64,000 nt of DNA from Fibrobacter sp. UWB16 (lineage in GTDB: Bacteria > Fibrobacterota > Fibrobacteria > Fibrobacterales > Fibrobacteraceae): the NCBI RefSeq assembly GCF_900215325.1, contig NZ_OCMS01000001.1:1263101-1327100 (forward strand), in the 5' to 3' direction. The notes under the pieces were generated by a model that was given only the letters and a program-made list of their open reading frames with translations, searched no databases and had not been told where the DNA came from. Shown here piece after piece: positions 1-7,361 of this stretch; positions within the stretch are counted from its first letter, which is position 1; every line of letters begins with the position of its first letter. Both the position numbers and the translations under genes were made by a program.

Positions 1-53
1 ATTTTAAGGTTTATCGCTCCCCATTCTGTATTTAGACATATATTAATAATTGA

Positions 54-142
54 GCCTTCCTAGTGGCCACAACACGCGTAGTAAGCCTACCTCCGGCTTC
101 CGCACAGTTCTCCAGTCGAGACACAAGCCCCACCAGGAAGGC
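54..142. other. long imperfect inverted repeat, possible structured RNA
   Basis: GCCTTCCTAGTGG (54-66) pairs with CCACCAGGAAGGC (130-142) with one mismatch, enclosing about 63 nt that hold a second hairpin (AAGCC 83-87 with GGCTT 95-99). A terminator-like hairpin follows at 158-196, so a short plus-strand RNA is possible. I could not match it to SRP RNA, 6S RNA, tmRNA or RNase P signature motifs. It may also be a degenerate intergenic repeat. Confidence 0.35.
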
Positions 143-157
143 TTCTTCAATCCCTCC

Positions 158-196
158 TATGAAAAAGACCCGACGCGAGCGCGCCGGGCCTTTTTT
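158..196 (+). terminator. Rho-independent terminator-like hairpin
   Basis: A G+C-rich stem (AAGACCCG ... CGGGCCTT, one mismatch) with a loop rich in CGCG is followed by TTTTTT on the plus strand and preceded by a run of A, so it could act in both directions. It follows the inverted repeat at 54-142. Confidence 0.5.
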
Positions 197-204
197 CATT
201 CCAT

Positions 205-252
205 GTCATTCCCGCCCACTCTATGTCATTCCCGCCTTGAGCGGGAATCTCC
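205..252. repeat. REP-like palindromic element (GGGAATGAC family)
   Basis: Two copies of GTCATTCCCGCC lie 20 nt apart, the second forming a palindrome with GCGGGAAT before CTCC. The same family (GAGAT-CCCGC...GCGGG-ATGAC) recurs near 25641, 29766, 32990-33280, 39230, 41950, 42596, 49208 and 49250, always between genes. Confidence 0.6.
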
Positions 253-261
253 ATCTTGTAA

Positions 262-286
262 TAAAAATGCCCGCATGAATGCGGGC
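262..286 (-). terminator. Rho-independent terminator of the BatB-like gene
   Basis: A perfect GCCCGCAT/ATGCGGGC stem at 269-286 is followed on the minus strand by ATTTTTAT. It lies about 40 nt downstream of the stop codon of the minus-strand VWA gene. Confidence 0.65.
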
Positions 287-324
287 AAGACATATCCTAA
301 TAGCTAATGACCATTGACCAAAGA

Positions 325-1353
325 CTAACTGAATCTTCCGTTGAGCTGCTTGCGGCGGCGGCCGCGTTCCGAAATGACAGCCTCGATCAAGAACAGGAGG
401 GCTGCAAGCCCGAGGAAAATCTGGTAGCGGTCCTGATAATTTTCCATGCGGTCGCTGCTCTGGTCTTTCTTTTCGAGCGTTGCTATTTCGGTCAAGACCT
501 TTTGCAGCTGGAACTCGCCCGGGCTCGCATAAAAGTAGAGCGCACCCGTCACGTTTGCGATTTCCTGAAGCGTCCCTTCTTCAAGGCGTGTCGTTACGAT
601 ATTGCCTTGCATGTCCTTCTTGTAGACACTTCCGCCATTCTTGCTTTTGAGCGGTATAGGAACGCCTTCGCGAGAGCCGATACCAATCGTGTAAATCTTG
701 ATGCCAAGTTCAGCGGCTTCCTTGGCGGCATTGACGGCAGCATCTTCGAGTTCTTCGCCATCGCTCATGAGAATCATCACGGAATGCTGGCTAGCGCCAC
801 CGGAATTTTCGAACAAAGTCATTCCCTTACGGATTGCGCTTTCGAGATTCGTGCCCGGCATAAGCCAGCCCGGATTGAGTTCACGAAGCACCATCTGCAC
901 AGTACCGTAATCAAGCGTCAGAGGAACCATCACTTGCGCCTCGCCACTGAATGCCACAAGGCCAACGCGATCCCCCGTGAGAGATTCCAAAAATGCAGAA
1001 ATTTCATGACGGCTACGCACCAGGCGGTTCGGCTTTACATCTTCGGCAAGCATCGAAAGCGAAATATCCTGCAACAGCACAAGGTCCTGACCGCGGCGTT
1101 CCACATGTTCCATCTTGCGGCCCCACTGCGGACGGGCAAGTGCCACAAACAAGAAAGCAATAGCAAGGAGCAAAAGCAGGACCTTCGTGAGGCGCCTCCA
1201 CGGCGAGACGCTCGTCGAAAGTTTAGAAAGCATCGAAAGCGAGACAAAGCGGGCTGCTAATTTTTTACGACGATGATAAGCATAGACAAACAAAAGCGCA
1301 AATAGAGGCAGAGTAAAAAGGCCCCACAAAAAATTCGGTTCTGCAAATCTCAT
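325..1353 (-). CDS. VWA-domain membrane protein, BatB-like
   Basis: A 342-residue protein of the aerotolerance-associated Bat type. Membrane segments are visible at about residues 8-26, 56-73 and 312-330, with a von Willebrand factor A domain between the last two. The MIDAS metal site is complete: D96-I-S98-L-S100, the PGTN threonine near 168, and MSDGE near 198. The ATG has a GGAG ribosome site 6 nt upstream. Bat proteins are thought to act in cell-envelope stress, but their biochemical role is poorly defined. A second VWA gene (2916-4019) lies on the same strand upstream, separated by an opposite-strand GGDEF gene, so an ancestral batA-batB pair appears split. No MoxR ATPase is in the window. 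Confidence 0.85.
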   Translation of the reverse strand: MRFAEPNFLWGLFTLPLFALLFVYAYHRRKKLAARFVSLSMLSKLSTSVSPWRRLTKVLLLLLAIAFLFVALARPQWGRKMEHVERRGQDLVLLQDISLSMLAEDVKPNRLVRSRHEISAFLESLTGDRVGLVAFSGEAQVMVPLTLDYGTVQMVLRELNPGWLMPGTNLESAIRKGMTLFENSGGASQHSVMILMSDGEELEDAAVNAAKEAAELGIKIYTIGIGSREGVPIPLKSKNGGSVYKKDMQGNIVTTRLEEGTLQEIANVTGALYFYASPGEFQLQKVLTEIATLEKKDQSSDRMENYQDRYQIFLGLAALLFLIEAVISERGRRRKQLNGRFS

Positions 1354-1578
1354 TATCTACTCCGATAAAATTCCTTGCATCAAACAAGCACCAAGAATAT
1401 ACAAAAGTCTACGAAAAAAAACTTCCTTTCACCAAATAACGCGAGGCTAGAAAACTAAAAACAAATCAAAAGAAATCGTCGAGAGAAATTTCAAAAATGG
1501 TTTTGATTTCTTTTCATAAAGCCTTCATACGAAAAGCTTTCAAATAATTATATTTCTTTTCAAGGTTAGGTTGCGAAA

Positions 1579-2748
1579 ATGTCTTATCCAAGCTTAATAG
1601 AAATCAATATCATTTGCATAGCAGTATTGCTCATTACACTGCTACAATTCAGGGATAGCATTCTCAGGCACCTCGAAGAGCGCATTCTCGGTTTCACCAT
1701 CATCGACACCATCATCTATATCGTGTTGAGTACCGTGACCAAGATGCTTTACTCGGTCCACATGCAAAGCGACCTGTACTCCAGTAACCAGAAAATTTGC
1801 GTCATATACGCCGTTCTTTACGCACTGAGCTTGAGTTCTTCGCTTTTACTTGCGCAATTGTGGTTCTCGTTCATCTTCCTCCGCATCCGCAAGAGCGTTT
1901 ACTCTTACAAGCACCTGTTCCCGCTTTTTTCGACACCGAGCATTATTGGCATTTTCATTTGCATTGGCATCAGCATTTACGGTTTTACAAATGACTGCCA
2001 CACGACGTCACTCCAGTTCAGGCGCCTTTTACCGTTCCTTATCGGGCTGAACTTCATTTACATCTTCGCCACAATGTTCCTCGGCATCCAACATGCCATT
2101 ACGCAAAAGAACTCCACCAACCGAAAAGAAGCGTTCTACCTCTCGTTTATCGCCTTCGTGCCAAGTTGCGCTTGCATTATCCAGTATTTCATTCCAGACG
2201 TTCCGCTCACCGATCCGATTTTCGCCCTCACGCTCCTACACGTCTACGTTACACTTTTGAAGTACAGAATCACATCTGACCCGCTGACTGGCGTGAACAA
2301 CAAAATTCGACTGGTCGATTACCTCCAGTACATCACGCAGCACCAGGACCCGAGCAAGCGACTCTTCCTTCTCGTTATGGATGTGGACTATTTCAAGGAA
2401 ATCGTGCGCAACTTCGGCTACGAAATGTCTGACCGCGTGATTGCAGACCTCGCCTCTTTCTTCAAGCGCCAGTGCAGAGGGCAAAACGCCTTCCTCGCAA
2501 GGACTAGAGAGAACCAGTTTTCGATTGTCATGGAACGCGATGAAGTTTCTGAAATCGAAGCCTTCTGCCAAAAGCTCGTACGCGAATGCGACCGCGACAG
2601 CATGCAATCTGACATGACTTCGTGGAAGATTTCGTTCAGCTTGCACTACGCCGAAATCTCGAACATTTCCACAAGCAATATTTCGCAGATCTTTGCCGAA
2701 GCCAAGAAGAACTGCTACAAGCCAGAAACTCCGGCACCGAAAGACTAA
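1579..2748 (+). CDS. membrane protein with degenerate GGDEF domain
   Basis: A 389-residue protein with about six or seven hydrophobic segments in residues 1-225, then a GGDEF-type domain introduced by SDPLTGVNNKIRL and MDVDYFKEI. The active-site loop reads RENQF where an active diguanylate cyclase has GG(D/E)EF, so cyclase activity is unlikely. Such domains often bind GTP or c-di-GMP, or act as scaffolds. The domain order resembles the intact cyclase at 34900-36057. It is transcribed against the flanking VWA genes and has no clear partner. Upstream, TATATT near 1548 could be a -10 element. The fold is sure; the function is inferred. Confidence 0.8.
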   Translation: MSYPSLIEINIICIAVLLITLLQFRDSILRHLEERILGFTIIDTIIYIVLSTVTKMLYSVHMQSDLYSSNQKICVIYAVLYALSLSSSLLLAQLWFSFIFLRIRKSVYSYKHLFPLFSTPSIIGIFICIGISIYGFTNDCHTTSLQFRRLLPFLIGLNFIYIFATMFLGIQHAITQKNSTNRKEAFYLSFIAFVPSCACIIQYFIPDVPLTDPIFALTLLHVYVTLLKYRITSDPLTGVNNKIRLVDYLQYITQHQDPSKRLFLLVMDVDYFKEIVRNFGYEMSDRVIADLASFFKRQCRGQNAFLARTRENQFSIVMERDEVSEIEAFCQKLVRECDRDSMQSDMTSWKISFSLHYAEISNISTSNISQIFAEAKKNCYKPETPAPKD

Positions 2749-2756
2749 AAACTTAA

Positions 2757-2895
2757 CTGGATTCTTCGGGCTATGCCCTCAGAATGACGAAGGCAAACAT
2801 CGTCATTCTGAGCGATGAGACAAAGTCTCAAAAGCGAAGAATCCAGTCATTTCTTGAAACTAGACTTTACTGGATGGGGGCAAGCCCCATGACGA
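2757..2895. repeat. REP-like inverted pair (GGATTCTTC/GAATGAC family)
   Basis: ACTGGATTCTTC ... CAGAATGACGA is followed by the reverse complement TCGTCATTCTGAG ... GAAGAATCCAGT, giving a stem-loop unit of about 95 bp. A third partial unit (ACTGGAT ... CATGACGA) follows. The element lies between the convergent ends of the GGDEF and BatA-like genes. Confidence 0.65.
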
Positions 2896-2915
2896 GTGAA
2901 GCGTCGGATGCCGAA

Positions 2916-4019
2916 TCACGGGATTCTCACGAATCTTGTATTTGCGAGGATGAGTTCCAGCAAAATGAGGAGCGCCCCGACCAAAAGCCACGGGTAGAAT
3001 TTTTCGGCATAGCGTGCGTAAGCGATCGTCTCGATTTCCGTCTTTTCGAGTTCATCGATTTCAGAGTAAATCTTTTCGAGTTCGGCCTTGTTTTCGGCAC
3101 GGTAGAAACGTCCACCCGTCTTCGAAGCAATCGCCTTGAGCACGTCTTCGTCAATGCCTTCTTCAGGCGTAATGTCGCGTTCGCCCCAGGAGATTTCACC
3201 CGTCCACGGGTTCTGCTGGAACGAAAGGATCTTGCCATTCTTTTTGCCGACGCCAACCGTATAAACCTTCACGCCCAGAGACTTCGCCACTTCAGCGGCG
3301 CGCACCGGCGGAACGACACTTGCGTTATCGCGGCCATCGGTCAAGAGAATCACCACACGGGACTTGGCATCGGACATCTTGAGCCTTGCAAGCGCGTTCA
3401 TCAAGCCATCGCCAATAGCGGTCCTGTTATTCACAAGCGTATCGCGAGCGAGGTCGTCACTTGCCTTCAAGATTTCGAGCAGGGAACCGTAATCCATCGT
3501 GAGCGGGCACTGCGTAAACGAACGGGCGCCAAAAGCCGAAAGGCCAATGCGGTCGCTATGGCGCTTGCCTATGAATTCGGCAATCACGTCCTGAGCGTAA
3601 CCAAGACGACTGTATTTCCAATATTCACCGCGCTTCAAGATACGTTCGGCATTCATCACGCCAAGCTTTGCCTGTTCGGTACGGGTAAGCATGTCGAGAG
3701 TCCCCATAGAGCCCGAAACGTCAAGCGCAAGCATAATGTCGACACCATCCGTCGAAGTGTATTCGACTTCCATCGCGTTCTGCGGGCGGGCAAGCGCCAC
3801 CACAAAGCAAACAAGGGCTGCCAAACGGAGCGCAGGGACAATATGCCTAAACTTCACACGACGGCTAGGAACCGCCTTCTTTGCAAGTGCAAGCGCCGGG
3901 AACTTGATCGTACTCTTACGACGCTGCTGGCGGTAAACATAAAGCGCAATCAACAGCGGAACAAACAACAACAGCCAAAAGGCTTCGGGATTTTGAAAAT
4001 GAAGGGCTCCAATATCCAT
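2916..4019 (-). CDS. VWA-domain membrane protein, BatA-like
   Basis: A 367-residue protein with hydrophobic segments near residues 14-29, 62-77 and about 340-357, and a VWA domain between. The MIDAS motif is D100-V-S102-G-S104, with TDGRDN completing the metal site further on. The N-terminal region (FWLLLFVPLLIALYVYRQ) is typical of BatA. A GGAG site precedes the ATG. It is a homologue of the 325-1353 protein; in related bacteria the two are adjacent and cotranscribed, whereas here about 1.5 kb containing an opposite-strand gene and a REP pair separates them. Confidence 0.85.
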   Translation of the reverse strand: MDIGALHFQNPEAFWLLLFVPLLIALYVYRQQRRKSTIKFPALALAKKAVPSRRVKFRHIVPALRLAALVCFVVALARPQNAMEVEYTSTDGVDIMLALDVSGSMGTLDMLTRTEQAKLGVMNAERILKRGEYWKYSRLGYAQDVIAEFIGKRHSDRIGLSAFGARSFTQCPLTMDYGSLLEILKASDDLARDTLVNNRTAIGDGLMNALARLKMSDAKSRVVILLTDGRDNASVVPPVRAAEVAKSLGVKVYTVGVGKKNGKILSFQQNPWTGEISWGERDITPEEGIDEDVLKAIASKTGGRFYRAENKAELEKIYSEIDELEKTEIETIAYARYAEKFYPWLLVGALLILLELILANTRFVRIP

Positions 4020-4135
4020 TTCAGCTCCAAAATAACGAAAAACGGTAAATTACACGCAAGAATATACAATTTAGTGGCTGTAGAAACATGCTTTTCACAT
4101 TCAGAAAAAACAAAATTTTCCAAAAAGCCCCTTTT

Positions 4136-4376
4136 TTACGTGAATTTCTAATCAAATTCATCTTTTTTCACGTAATTTCACAATGTTATATGTAATATAT
4201 TCTGTATTTTCCCAAAGATTCCATTCTTTAGGAATGGCCATTTAGTCCCAAACAAGTATTCGCGCACTCAAAAAGCAGAAAAAAAAGACTCACGAGCAGA
4301 CATTTTTAAGCACATTCATTTATGTTGTCGTTAATTTTACGTGAAAAAATCACAAGCAAAACTCATTTTCACGTAA
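4136..4376. repeat. two inverted TTACGTGAA/TTCACGTAA pairs in a gene-free gap
   Basis: The gap 4020-4417 is AT-rich and without a gene. TTACGTGAA at 4136 is followed by TTCACGTAA at 4167, and the same pair recurs at 4337 and 4368, with 31 bp between starts in both cases. The second pair extends to a perfect 13-bp stem (TTTTACGTGAAAA). They may be protein-binding sites or hairpins upstream of batA and downstream of azlD. Confidence 0.6.
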
Positions 4377-4417
4377 AAAACGGCAAAATTTTAGAATTTG
4401 CCTTTCAAATCCAAATT

Positions 4418-4738
4418 CTACAAGAGCATGAGCCCGTCGACGCCGAGCACGGTAAGGCAAGAGACCGCAGCAACAGTCACAAGGCCACCACCGAGGAGCG
4501 ATGCGACCACAGCGGCAAGGAGCGCGCAGGCGCCCGTCAAACGGCTATCTGTTGCAAAGAAGATGGCAGGCACTGTCATCGCGCTGAGCACCGTGTACGG
4601 CACGTAAGCGAGGAACGAGCTCCAGAACACGCTTTTGAGCTTCTTGCGCAGCAAAATGAACGGCACCGCACGCAAGAATAGCGTCACGCCAGCCATCACG
4701 AGCAAGTAAATCAGGTAAGTCTGCATGTCGATCTTCAT
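4418..4738 (-). CDS. azlD: AzlD family branched-chain amino-acid export subunit
   Basis: A 106-residue protein made almost entirely of membrane helices, of typical AzlD length, with the family-typical FLRAVPFILLRKK near residues 20-33. AzlD pairs with AzlC to export branched-chain amino acids or their analogues. The start ATG overlaps the azlC stop codon by 4 nt (ATGA), showing translational coupling within one operon. The natural substrate cannot be read from the sequence. Confidence 0.88.
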   Translation of the reverse strand: MKIDMQTYLIYLLVMAGVTLFLRAVPFILLRKKLKSVFWSSFLAYVPYTVLSAMTVPAIFFATDSRLTGACALLAAVVASLLGGGLVTVAAVSCLTVLGVDGLMLL

Positions 4739-5445
4739 TTGGCCTCCTCGTCATCTGCATTGACGTTTTGCATCGGGAAGAGCCACGCCGCAACAAAGGA
4801 TGCTACAAGCGCGCAAATGATAATCGCAAAACCGACAGACACGCCGCTCAGCGGCGGGAAGAACTTAAATGCGCAACTGAGCGCTACAGCAATAACGACG
4901 GCAAAAACCGTCGGGCCATGCACCTTCATCTGCGGCACGACAATCGCCACAAACATGCCATAAAGCGCAACGCCAAGGGCGTTCGTCACCATCGCCGGGA
5001 GAATTTCACCACAAATGGCACCAACCATCGTTCCAAGCGACCAGCCAATGTAAGGGAGCGTCGAAAGTCCAAGGAAATATATCGGCGTCACGCGCTTCTG
5101 CGACATCGCCACTGCAAAAATTTCATCCGTAATGCCAGTCGCGAGCAAAAGGCGCTTCACCGTACCAAAGTCCGGCGAAACCTTCTGGGAAAGTGAAATT
5201 GCCATCAGCGAATAGCGGAGGTTGATAAAGAACGTCGCAAGCGCCATCTCGATAAACGTGCCGGCGGCATCAGCCATGATCTGAAGCCCGGCAAACTGAC
5301 CTGCCGAGGTCAAGTTCGTCATGGATATAAGCGTCACAAGCGGCCACGAAAAAATTTTCGAGCCAGCGATACCAAACGAGAACGAGACCGCAAAGTAGCC
5401 AAGTCCAATCGGGGAACCGTCTTTTAAGCCCTTCAAATAACTCAT
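4735..5445 (-). CDS. azlC: AzlC family branched-chain amino-acid export permease
   Basis: A 236-residue polytopic membrane protein with the AzlC signature region GLGYFAVSFSFGIAG near the N terminus and further hydrophobic segments to residue 225. It is the large subunit of the AzlCD exporter and overlaps azlD by 4 nt. No Shine-Dalgarno sequence precedes the ATG; instead TATCTTTG (plus-strand complement at 5451-5458) ends 5 nt before it, which suggests a leaderless transcript. Confidence 0.9.
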   Translation of the reverse strand: MSYLKGLKDGSPIGLGYFAVSFSFGIAGSKIFSWPLVTLISMTNLTSAGQFAGLQIMADAAGTFIEMALATFFINLRYSLMAISLSQKVSPDFGTVKRLLLATGITDEIFAVAMSQKRVTPIYFLGLSTLPYIGWSLGTMVGAICGEILPAMVTNALGVALYGMFVAIVVPQMKVHGPTVFAVVIAVALSCAFKFFPPLSGVSVGFAIIICALVASFVAAWLFPMQNVNADDEEAK

Positions 5446-5557
5446 GGGCGCAAAGATAGCATTTTTAAGAGACTTTTGGGGGATTTATGCAAATATTTAA
5501 ATACATGCAATTTCTGTAGGTAGTTGGATTACGGGCAACCTGCAGAACTTAGGGAAT

Positions 5558-5586
5558 AAAAAAAGCCCGCAGCACTAAGCCACGGG
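5558..5586 (-). terminator. Rho-independent terminator
   Basis: On the minus strand CCCGTGGC ... GCTGCGGG is followed by CTTTTTTT. It lies 25 nt downstream of the stop codon of the small secreted protein gene. Confidence 0.6.
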
Positions 5587-5610
5587 TCAAACAAGCTTGA
5601 ATGTCAACAA

Positions 5611-6054
5611 CTAGTTTTCGTTGTTGCGGATTTCAATCTGTTCACGGTCCATCGTGTGCTGAAGGTATTCCTTGAAGTCACGGTCGATGTTCACACCGTC
5701 GAAGTCGATGTCGTCGTTTTCCAACACGAACACGGCGCTCGGGTTATCAAGCCAGCCCACGATGTCCACGTCTTCCAACTTCATGGACTTGTCGCCAGCC
5801 TTCTGGGCAACGTATTCAATCTTGGACTTCGGAACCCAGCCCTGACCGCAGCTGCCCTTCACGAGGACTTCGGTATCGCCTTCCTTCAAGACTGTCAGTT
5901 CGTCGTTAAAGCCAGCCGTGCAGACAACGGAGCCACCATCTTTTTCTTTGGTGAGTTCCACATCGCCAAGCTTGGACTTAACCTTCTTGGCTGCGAAGGA
6001 AGAAGCAACCAGCAAAGCGAAGGCGACAAACATAATTTTTTTCATCATTTTCAT
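5611..6054 (-). CDS. small secreted protein, possible SH3-like domain
   Basis: A 147-residue protein with a signal peptide (KKIMFVAFALLVASSFA, cleaved near residue 21). The mature part has alternating short beta-prone segments, and CTAGFNDELTVLKEGDTEVL followed by GQGWVPKSKIEYV resembles a bacterial SH3 (SH3b) repeat; the C-terminal third is acidic. GAGG precedes the ATG with good spacing. No catalytic motif is seen. It is divergent from mltG (start 6151) with a 96-bp shared upstream region. Function unknown; the SH3 suggestion is tentative. Confidence 0.7.
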   Translation of the reverse strand: MKMMKKIMFVAFALLVASSFAAKKVKSKLGDVELTKEKDGGSVVCTAGFNDELTVLKEGDTEVLVKGSCGQGWVPKSKIEYVAQKAGDKSMKLEDVDIVGWLDNPSAVFVLENDDIDFDGVNIDRDFKEYLQHTMDREQIEIRNNEN

Positions 6055-6150
6055 AGCGAATCCTCAAAACAAGGGAAATATTCAACAATGCAATACGAAT
6101 ATACCTTTTATTTTGCCAATCCGTTGCATTTTCTTTTAAATTTTTACGCA

Positions 6151-7164
6151 ATGAAGAAGATTTTTTCAATTACCGCCATTATCCTCGTTTTAACCGCTGT
6201 TTTTGCGTATTTCCACGTAAATCAACGGTTGAGCGCCGTTTCACTCAACGAAAAAACCGTCATTTTGGAGATTCCAAAGGGCAGTTCCCCCACAAAAGTT
6301 TTACAAATTTTACACGAAAAAGGGGTCTGGACAGACGACCTGGCGTTCAATTTATGGTGCAAATTGAACAAACCGGCCCTCAAGGCCGGCTGGTACGAGG
6401 TTCCTGCCCACCAGACGCTCGACGAGCTGACTGAACTCTTCGAAAGTGGCAAAAGTGCAGTCCGCAAGGTGACCATCCCCGAAGGTCGAGCCTCCTGGGA
6501 AATCCCCGCCTACCTTAAAAAGAGCTTCCCGGACCTCGACACGGCCCGTTGGAACAAACTAGTCCAGGACCCGAAGTTCGCCCATTCACTCGGCATCGAA
6601 GGGAACTCCCTTGAAGGCTACCTGTTGCCAGATACGTACCCATTCGCCATCAACTCCGACGAAGAATCCATACTGCGACAGATGGTCGCCGCCAACTTTA
6701 AGGTCCGCGACGAGATGAAACAGCGCAAAGGATCCAAGTGGGAAACGCTTGGCAACTGGCACCGCGTGTTGACACTTGCAAGCGTGGTCGAAGAAGAAAC
6801 GGGCATTCCGGACGAACGTCCGCTCATTGCAGGCGTGTTCCACAACCGCCTCCGCATCGGCATGCCGCTCGGGGCAGACCCGACAGTGCGGTTCATCTTC
6901 AAGAACTTGACAGGCCCGATCTACAAAAGCCAGTTGAATAGCGACAGCCCCTACAACACCCGAAAGTTCCCGGGACTCATGCCGGGCCCGATTTCAAATC
7001 CGGGTCGCAAGGCCATCGAAGCAACGCTCTTCCCCGACAAGACCGAGGCACTTTACTTTGTTGCAAAGGACGACGGTTCGCACACGCACTTCTTCAGTAC
7101 GAACCTCGCCGATCACAACAAGTATAAGGATGTCGCCGCCAAGAACCGCGGGGAGAAGAAATAA
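6151..7164 (+). CDS. mltG: endolytic murein transglycosylase MltG
   Basis: The YceG/MltG family enzyme cleaves nascent peptidoglycan glycan strands at the inner membrane. The chosen start gives 337 residues with one N-terminal transmembrane helix (about 5-22), a LysM-like segment, then the catalytic domain with ASVVEEETGIPDERPLIAGV, which contains the family's catalytic glutamate, followed by FHNRLRIGMPLGADPTV. The reading frame is open far upstream, but conservation begins at this MKK. There is no Shine-Dalgarno; TTGCCA (6114) - 17 nt - TTAAAT fits a promoter ending just before the ATG. Confidence 0.9.
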   Translation: MKKIFSITAIILVLTAVFAYFHVNQRLSAVSLNEKTVILEIPKGSSPTKVLQILHEKGVWTDDLAFNLWCKLNKPALKAGWYEVPAHQTLDELTELFESGKSAVRKVTIPEGRASWEIPAYLKKSFPDLDTARWNKLVQDPKFAHSLGIEGNSLEGYLLPDTYPFAINSDEESILRQMVAANFKVRDEMKQRKGSKWETLGNWHRVLTLASVVEEETGIPDERPLIAGVFHNRLRIGMPLGADPTVRFIFKNLTGPIYKSQLNSDSPYNTRKFPGLMPGPISNPGRKAIEATLFPDKTEALYFVAKDDGSHTHFFSTNLADHNKYKDVAAKNRGEKK

Positions 7165-7182
7165 GTTTAACCTCAAGAATTG

Positions 7183-7361
7183 ACTGGATGGGGCAAGCCC
7201 CAACTCCTTGGCTCGGTCATGCCCATGCAAGCATGGTCGCGACATTGACGCTTCGCGTCTTGCTAAACGGCTCAGCCATATTTGTGCAAGCACAACTGCA
7301 TTCGCCTTGGGGCATACTCGCCTTTTGAGTTGTCTTCGCTGCGCTCAGGATGACGTCTACA
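7183..7361. repeat. REP-like elements between mltG and the patatin gene
   Basis: GACTGGATGGGGCAAGCCCC near 7183 and TTCGCTGCGCTCAGGATGACG near 7335 are members of the GGATCC/GGATGAC intergenic repeat family, at the convergent ends of mltG and the patatin gene. No gene is seen in the gap. Confidence 0.5.

Noticed and set aside
54..142. SRP (4.5S) RNA on the minus strand
   Set aside because: A GGAA-like loop and ACGCGTGT segment looked suggestive, but the conserved domain IV sequence (CAGG ... AGCAG around the tetraloop) is missing and the terminator is on the other strand.
5656..6150. N-terminal extension of MltG
   Set aside because: The frame is open upstream but runs antisense through the small secreted protein gene; conserved MltG sequence starts at the MKK at 6151.
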